From Nostoc sp. CHAB 5824 (GTDB taxonomy: Bacteria; Cyanobacteriota; Cyanobacteriia; Cyanobacteriales; Nostocaceae): DNA of 64,000 nt. A program made the position numbers and the translations under genes. The stretch's first letter is position 1, and each line of letters starts with the position of its first letter. Where the stretch lies: contig NZ_JAIVFT010000009.1 of the NCBI RefSeq assembly GCF_020829665.1, positions 124,001-188,000 on the forward strand. Reading direction: 5' to 3'. This document shows positions 60,111-64,000 of this stretch, piece by piece. Below the pieces are notes generated by a model. That model did not search any database. It saw only the letters and a list, made by a program, of their open reading frames with translations, and was not told the DNA's origin.

Positions 60111-63100
60111 ATGTTCCAAAGTACGGAAATCATGCTGGGACTCTACAAACCACTATTGTGGTTGGCACAGGTTCCAGTAGATACTTCAAACGTCACGCCA
60201 GCACAGGCATCGGTTCTCACTTCCGGGCCGCGCTTTTTTGTGGCTTTAATTTCCGGCGTGATCCTAGCTTTTGCTTTCCAATTAGTTCTAACTAATCTCT
60301 CCCTTGCAGCCGGTATTTCCTATCTGGGGCACTCATCTGATTCGGATTCAGATACTGGGGAAGCCGGAAGTTTGGGCGGTAACATTCGCAAAATTGGCAC
60401 CGCAGTGGGGATTTGGACATTAGTCACTGTGACGATCGCCTTATTAATTGCCTGTTTTCTCGCGGTTAAATTAAGCCTTGTAATCTTAGACCCAGTATTG
60501 GGGGCGATTCTCGGTTTAGTAATTTGGGGCGCTTACTTTTTGCTTCTCGTCTGGGTAAGTTCCACCACTGTGGGTTCCTTAATTGGCTCAGTTGTCAATA
60601 CGGCAACTTCCGGTTTTCAGGCGATTATGGGCACAGCTACCGCCGCACTGGGCGCAAAAGCTGTCAATAACCAAGTTGTAGCGACAGCTGAAGCCGCCGC
60701 AGCTGCTGTCCGCCGGGAACTAGGAAGCGCCATCGACCCTGGAAGTATCCGGGAGAATATAGAAGATTACTTAGACAGGCTGCGTCCTCCAGAACTAGAT
60801 GTGTCGAAGATTCGGAGTGACTTTGAAAATTTACTCAACGATCCGCAATTAAAAGCGATCGCAGGAACTCCAGATATTCGCAACATCGACCGCCAGAAGT
60901 TTATCGAGTTAGTCAGCAGTCGCACCGACCTTTCCAAAAAAGACGTTAACCGGATTGCTGATACATTGTATAAAGTTTGGCAGCAAGTTGTCGGTCAGCA
61001 ACCACCCACCGAAGACCGTCTGGGTGAGTTAATGGATTATCTGAAATCGCTTCCAGCAGGACAAAGCAAGACAGATGAACTCAATGCGAAACTGGATCGA
61101 TTAGTAGCAGAAACTCGTGGCTCTAAAGAAGCTGATCAAAAGGCAGCCTCTGGGCCAATTCAAAGTACAATCCAGCAAGGACTATCTGCCTTAACCGCTG
61201 TTGTGTTGGGACGGGCAGATTTGTCTGATTTGGATGTGGAAAAAATCTTGGGTAGCCTCACCACCGCCAAAGATAAAGTCACCCAACAAGCAGATAAGCT
61301 AGGCTTGCCAACACCATCAGAACCTTATAGCCCAATTCGGGCTGATGTCGAAAACTACCTGCACAACACTTATGCTTGGCAACTAAGCCAAGAAAAAATC
61401 GCCCAGGAATTTCGTGATGTCATCTACGATCCAGCTGCTGATCCTGGAATCGTCCGCAGGGAACTAGAACGACTATCGCGCAACGATTTCGTCAATATAC
61501 TGCAACAACGGGGACTACTTACCCAAGCCCAAGTTCAGCGTATTGCAGATCAGCTAGAAGCTGTCCGCAAAGACGTGCTAGTGATAGTTACAGGTATTGA
61601 AGAAAGAGAGATAGTCCAAGACTTGCAACGGGCAGTGGAAAGTTATCTGCTCGTTACCCCGAAAGCCGATTTGACAGCAGAAGGTATTGAGCAAAATTTC
61701 AAACCACTGTTGCAAGACCCAGATGCAGATTATGAAACTCTGACATTGCGACTAGCCCACCTTGATCGTCAGGAAATTCGGGCGATATTGCTGGAACGGA
61801 ATGATGTCCAACTATATGAAGTAGATCCCATTCTGGATGAGTTGGAAAAACAACGCGATCGCGTCTTGGTAGAATCTAAAGGGCTAGCAGAACAGGCGCA
61901 ATATCAAGCAGAAACCCTGTGGCTGAATGTAGAATCATATCTGCGTAATACAGGGAAATCAGAACTAAATCCTGATGCCATCCGCGCAGAGTTCAAAAGG
62001 TTACTGGAAGATCCCCAAGCTGGAATTAGCTCAATTCGGGCGCGGTTGTCTCGCTTTGACCGGGATACCTTGGTGCAATTGTTGAGTCAACGGCAAGATT
62101 TGAGTGAAGATCAAGTTAATCAAATCATCAATTCTGCTGAGGAGTCGTGGCATAACATTCGCCACACACCCCAAGCTGTAGTGGATAAAGCCAAAGAGCA
62201 ATACGACTCTGTTACTACCACGATCGCAGATTACCTGCGGAATACTGGTAAACAAGAATTGAACCCAGAAGGTATCGGGCGAGATTTGACCAGATTGTTT
62301 GAAAATCCCAAAGAGGGAGCCGTAGCACTGCGCCGTCGGTTGTCGCAGGTAGACCGGGATACACTGGTGAAGTTACTCAGTCAACGTAAAGACTTGAGTG
62401 AAGAACAAGTCAATGAAATCATTGATTCCACGCAAACTTCAATTCGCAACTTTGTGCGTGCGCCTCGTCGCCTAGCCACCCGCACCCAGCAAAGAGCGCA
62501 AACATTCAAAACTTATCTGGAAGAGTATCTACGTCAAACTGGCAAGGAAGAACTTAATCCTGAAGGTATTAAACGCGACTTGCAACTACTGTTACACGAT
62601 CCGCGAGTTGGGGTAGAAACTTTTAGCGATCGCCTTTCCCATTTTGATCGTTCTACCATCATCGCCCTGCTGAAAATTCGGGAAGATATGTCCGATGAAG
62701 AAGCGGCGCGGATTGCCGATAACATCGTGTCTGTAAGGGATCAATTTGTCGAACAAGTGCGGAACATCCAACGAGGCATTCAAGATGCAATTGACGGAGT
62801 TTTCGCCCGCATCCGTAACTATCTCAACTCCTTGGATCGCCCGGAACTTAACTATGATAGTATCAAGCGCGATGTTCGCACATTTTTTGACGATCCCCAG
62901 GCAGGGTTTGATGCCCTGCGCGATCGCCTATCTTCTTTTGACCGTGATACCCTGGTGGCAATAATGAGTTCTCGTGAGGACATCTCTGAGGAAGATGCCA
63001 ACCGAATCATTGACCAAATTGAACGCGCCCGTAACACAGTATTGCAACGTGCAGAACGCATACAGCATGAAGCCCAACGCCGCCTAGAACAGGTGAAGCA

Positions 63101-63230
63101 TCAAGCACAGCAGCAAGCGGAAGAAACCCGCAAAGCCGCAGCGACAGCAGCTTGGTGGCTGTTTGCCACAGCGTCTGTCTCCGCAGTTTTCTCTGCATTA
63201 GGAGGAGTAATCGCTGTAGTTACGCAATAG
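60111..63230 (+). CDS. Large membrane protein with about seven ~100-residue repeats
   Basis: A 1039-residue protein. Three or so N-terminal helices (FFVALISGVILAFAFQLVL, then GIWTLVTVTIALLIACFLAV and GAILGLVIWGAYFLLLVWV) are followed by an alanine-rich segment and roughly seven tandem units. Each has Y-L-x-x-T-x-K-x-E-L-N/D, an acidic-aromatic middle, LxxFDRDTLVxLLSxRxDLS and a closing helix (EEQVNEIID). Units four to seven are most alike. A glutamine-rich coiled coil and a final helix (WWLFATASVSAVFSALGGVI) end the protein. I do not recognise the family. Its layout suggests a membrane-anchored scaffold. Confidence 0.85.
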   Translation: MFQSTEIMLGLYKPLLWLAQVPVDTSNVTPAQASVLTSGPRFFVALISGVILAFAFQLVLTNLSLAAGISYLGHSSDSDSDTGEAGSLGGNIRKIGTAVGIWTLVTVTIALLIACFLAVKLSLVILDPVLGAILGLVIWGAYFLLLVWVSSTTVGSLIGSVVNTATSGFQAIMGTATAALGAKAVNNQVVATAEAAAAAVRRELGSAIDPGSIRENIEDYLDRLRPPELDVSKIRSDFENLLNDPQLKAIAGTPDIRNIDRQKFIELVSSRTDLSKKDVNRIADTLYKVWQQVVGQQPPTEDRLGELMDYLKSLPAGQSKTDELNAKLDRLVAETRGSKEADQKAASGPIQSTIQQGLSALTAVVLGRADLSDLDVEKILGSLTTAKDKVTQQADKLGLPTPSEPYSPIRADVENYLHNTYAWQLSQEKIAQEFRDVIYDPAADPGIVRRELERLSRNDFVNILQQRGLLTQAQVQRIADQLEAVRKDVLVIVTGIEEREIVQDLQRAVESYLLVTPKADLTAEGIEQNFKPLLQDPDADYETLTLRLAHLDRQEIRAILLERNDVQLYEVDPILDELEKQRDRVLVESKGLAEQAQYQAETLWLNVESYLRNTGKSELNPDAIRAEFKRLLEDPQAGISSIRARLSRFDRDTLVQLLSQRQDLSEDQVNQIINSAEESWHNIRHTPQAVVDKAKEQYDSVTTTIADYLRNTGKQELNPEGIGRDLTRLFENPKEGAVALRRRLSQVDRDTLVKLLSQRKDLSEEQVNEIIDSTQTSIRNFVRAPRRLATRTQQRAQTFKTYLEEYLRQTGKEELNPEGIKRDLQLLLHDPRVGVETFSDRLSHFDRSTIIALLKIREDMSDEEAARIADNIVSVRDQFVEQVRNIQRGIQDAIDGVFARIRNYLNSLDRPELNYDSIKRDVRTFFDDPQAGFDALRDRLSSFDRDTLVAIMSSREDISEEDANRIIDQIERARNTVLQRAERIQHEAQRRLEQVKHQAQQQAEETRKAAATAAWWLFATASVSAVFSALGGVIAVVTQ

Positions 63231-63258
63231 GTTGATAAGTTTTCTCCGCTAAATTTTA

Positions 63259-63284
63259 AGCCTCCCGCAATGGGAGGCTTTTTT
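63259..63284 (+). terminator. Rho-independent terminator
   Basis: AGCCTCCC-GCAAT-GGGAGGCT with perfect eight-base arms followed by TTTTT, 28 bases after the repeat-protein stop. Confidence 0.95.
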
Positions 63285-63326
63285 GTAGATACTTGAATTC
63301 GTAATTGCATGGAATACAGTCCACTC

Positions 63327-63582
63327 GTAGGGGCACAGCATTGCTCATTGGTGTCAACTTAACGTGAAAGCCTATTGTGATAAGCATTTCAGAATTTTTC
63401 GATGTACCAACTAGATTTTAGATCCCCCCTAACCCCCCTTAAAAAGGGGGGAATTAGAGCCTTGTGCCCCCTTTTAAAGGGGGGAATAGAGCCTTGTGCC
63501 CCCTTTTAAAGGGGGTTGGGGGATCTAAAACTACGGTAAATTGAGTGTTTGAGTTTAAGTTGACACCTGTGAGCATTGCTGT
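63327..63582. repeat. TACCA-family MITE-like element, short-ended copy
   Basis: GTAGGGGCACAGCATTGCTCATTG at the left and TGAGCATTGCTGTGCCT at the right pair. The foldback core is the same as at 27 and 57 kb, but the CCTTTTAAAGGGGG word is duplicated here (TTGTGCCCCCTTTTAAAGGGG twice). The outer TACCA ends are missing. Confidence 0.8.
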
Positions 63583-63636
63583 GCCTTCATAAGTTCATTA
63601 CAACAATTGTTGCAATGAATTAAACGTTTCTTATAC

Positions 63637-63833
63637 ATGGAAGAGTAATAGTTGCAAAGCATTAAGCCTTTGCTGCAACTGATTATACATTTGCAAGAAA
63701 TACTTAAGCCTTTCTTATATATGGAAGAGCATTTGTTGCAAAGCATTAAGCCTTTGCTGCAACTGATTATACATTTGCAAGAAATACTTAAGCCTTTCTT
63801 ATATATGGAAGAGCATTTGTTGCAAGCGTTTAA
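63637..63833. repeat. 84-bp tandem repeat, about 2.3 copies
   Basis: Units begin ATGGAAGAGTAATAGTTGC/ATGGAAGAGCATTTGTTGC at 63637, 63721 and 63805, exactly 84 bases apart. Each unit comprises two related 42-base halves starting TTAAGCCTTT. Open frames on both strands follow from the period being a multiple of three and are not believed. Confidence 0.9.
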
Positions 63834-63840
63834 ATTTTGA

Positions 63841-64000
63841 CAGATAAAATAGAGTTCATTACGGCTTTAACCTAACGCATCGTGCTATCTAATGATGCGT
63901 TAGACGCTCATTTCAACAAAATCCTTATCTTCTTCAAACCCAAGCTTAGGCTACTTGGATTATTGCTCGACTTGGTGGTTGATCTGGTTACAAGTCTCAA
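63841..64000. other. Window end without a supported gene
   Basis: CTAACGCATC-N12-GATGCGTTAG near 63872-63903 is a perfect ten-base inverted repeat. No start of a recognisable gene is seen before the window ends. Confidence 0.5.

Noticed and set aside
63555..63840. Open frames in the 84-bp repeat
   Set aside because: Same artefact of a repeat with period divisible by three; sequence is low complexity and mirrored on the other strand.

Overview
The window looks like chromosome from a filamentous, Nostoc-like (Nostocales) cyanobacterium. The evidence is the many HIP1 octamers (GCGATCGC), heptamer tandem repeats (STRR) in the intergenic spaces, photosynthesis genes (psb30 and an array of high-light-inducible proteins), a PatA-type PATAN-domain regulator in a chemotaxis operon, and PEP-CTERM secreted proteins. 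The coding regions are ordinary. The intergenic space is unusually rich in small inverted-repeat elements (MITE-like), several of them nested or chimeric.

Layout. 0-5.2 kb: a DUF29 gene, a DHH phosphoesterase, an HNH nuclease, alr and tRNA-Leu(UAG). 5.2-14.3 kb: a five-gene chemotaxis-like operon (PATAN-REC, CheY, CheW, transmembrane MCP, CheA-REC) like the pilus/hormogonium motility clusters, preceded by a pair of 60-bp direct repeats. 14.3-19.3 kb: repeats, a Uma2 remnant, a PEP-CTERM beta-helix protein, a DUF427 gene, and a tandem pair of small secreted paralogues of which the first is decaying. 19.4-22.3 kb: KamA-type radical SAM aminomutase, SET-domain protein and D-Ala-D-Ala-ligase-like ATP-grasp enzyme, all on the same strand; this is the best candidate here for an undescribed pathway. 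22.3-31.5 kb: MATE transporter, Slt lytic transglycosylase, a frameshifted PIN toxin with its antitoxin, a 21-bp tandem array, a UbiH-like hydroxylase, a PEP-CTERM protein and a YebC-family protein. 31.5-36 kb: transposase and Rho_N-like remnants, a secreted protein, a metallophosphatase and an intact PIN/antitoxin pair.

36.3-41.3 kb: a sulfate-binding-protein-like lipoprotein at the head of pstS-pstC-pstA-pstB. 41.4-47.5 kb: a RelE-like toxin pair, a secreted protein, recJ with an in-frame repeat insertion, psb30 (missed by long-ORF searches), a cysteine-cluster protein, two half-size TMEM165/GDT1 (Mn exporter-like) genes, and a BtuF-like protein. 48-52.3 kb: a hybrid histidine kinase, rnc, and an RsbRD_N-type histidine kinase.

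53-57.5 kb: a nitrate/bicarbonate-type ABC transporter (permease, Tat lipoprotein, ATPase) behind a ydaO-type (c-di-AMP) riboswitch. A second riboswitch of the same class follows the operon and leads a UspA-like gene, so the transporter and stress protein probably form one c-di-AMP regulon. 58.2-59.6 kb: four tandem hli genes plus a broken fifth. 60.1-63.2 kb: a 1039-residue membrane protein with about seven copies of a ~100-residue repeat. The end of the window holds a MITE copy and an 84-bp tandem repeat.

All calls come from reading motifs and sequence by eye. No database search or folding program was run.
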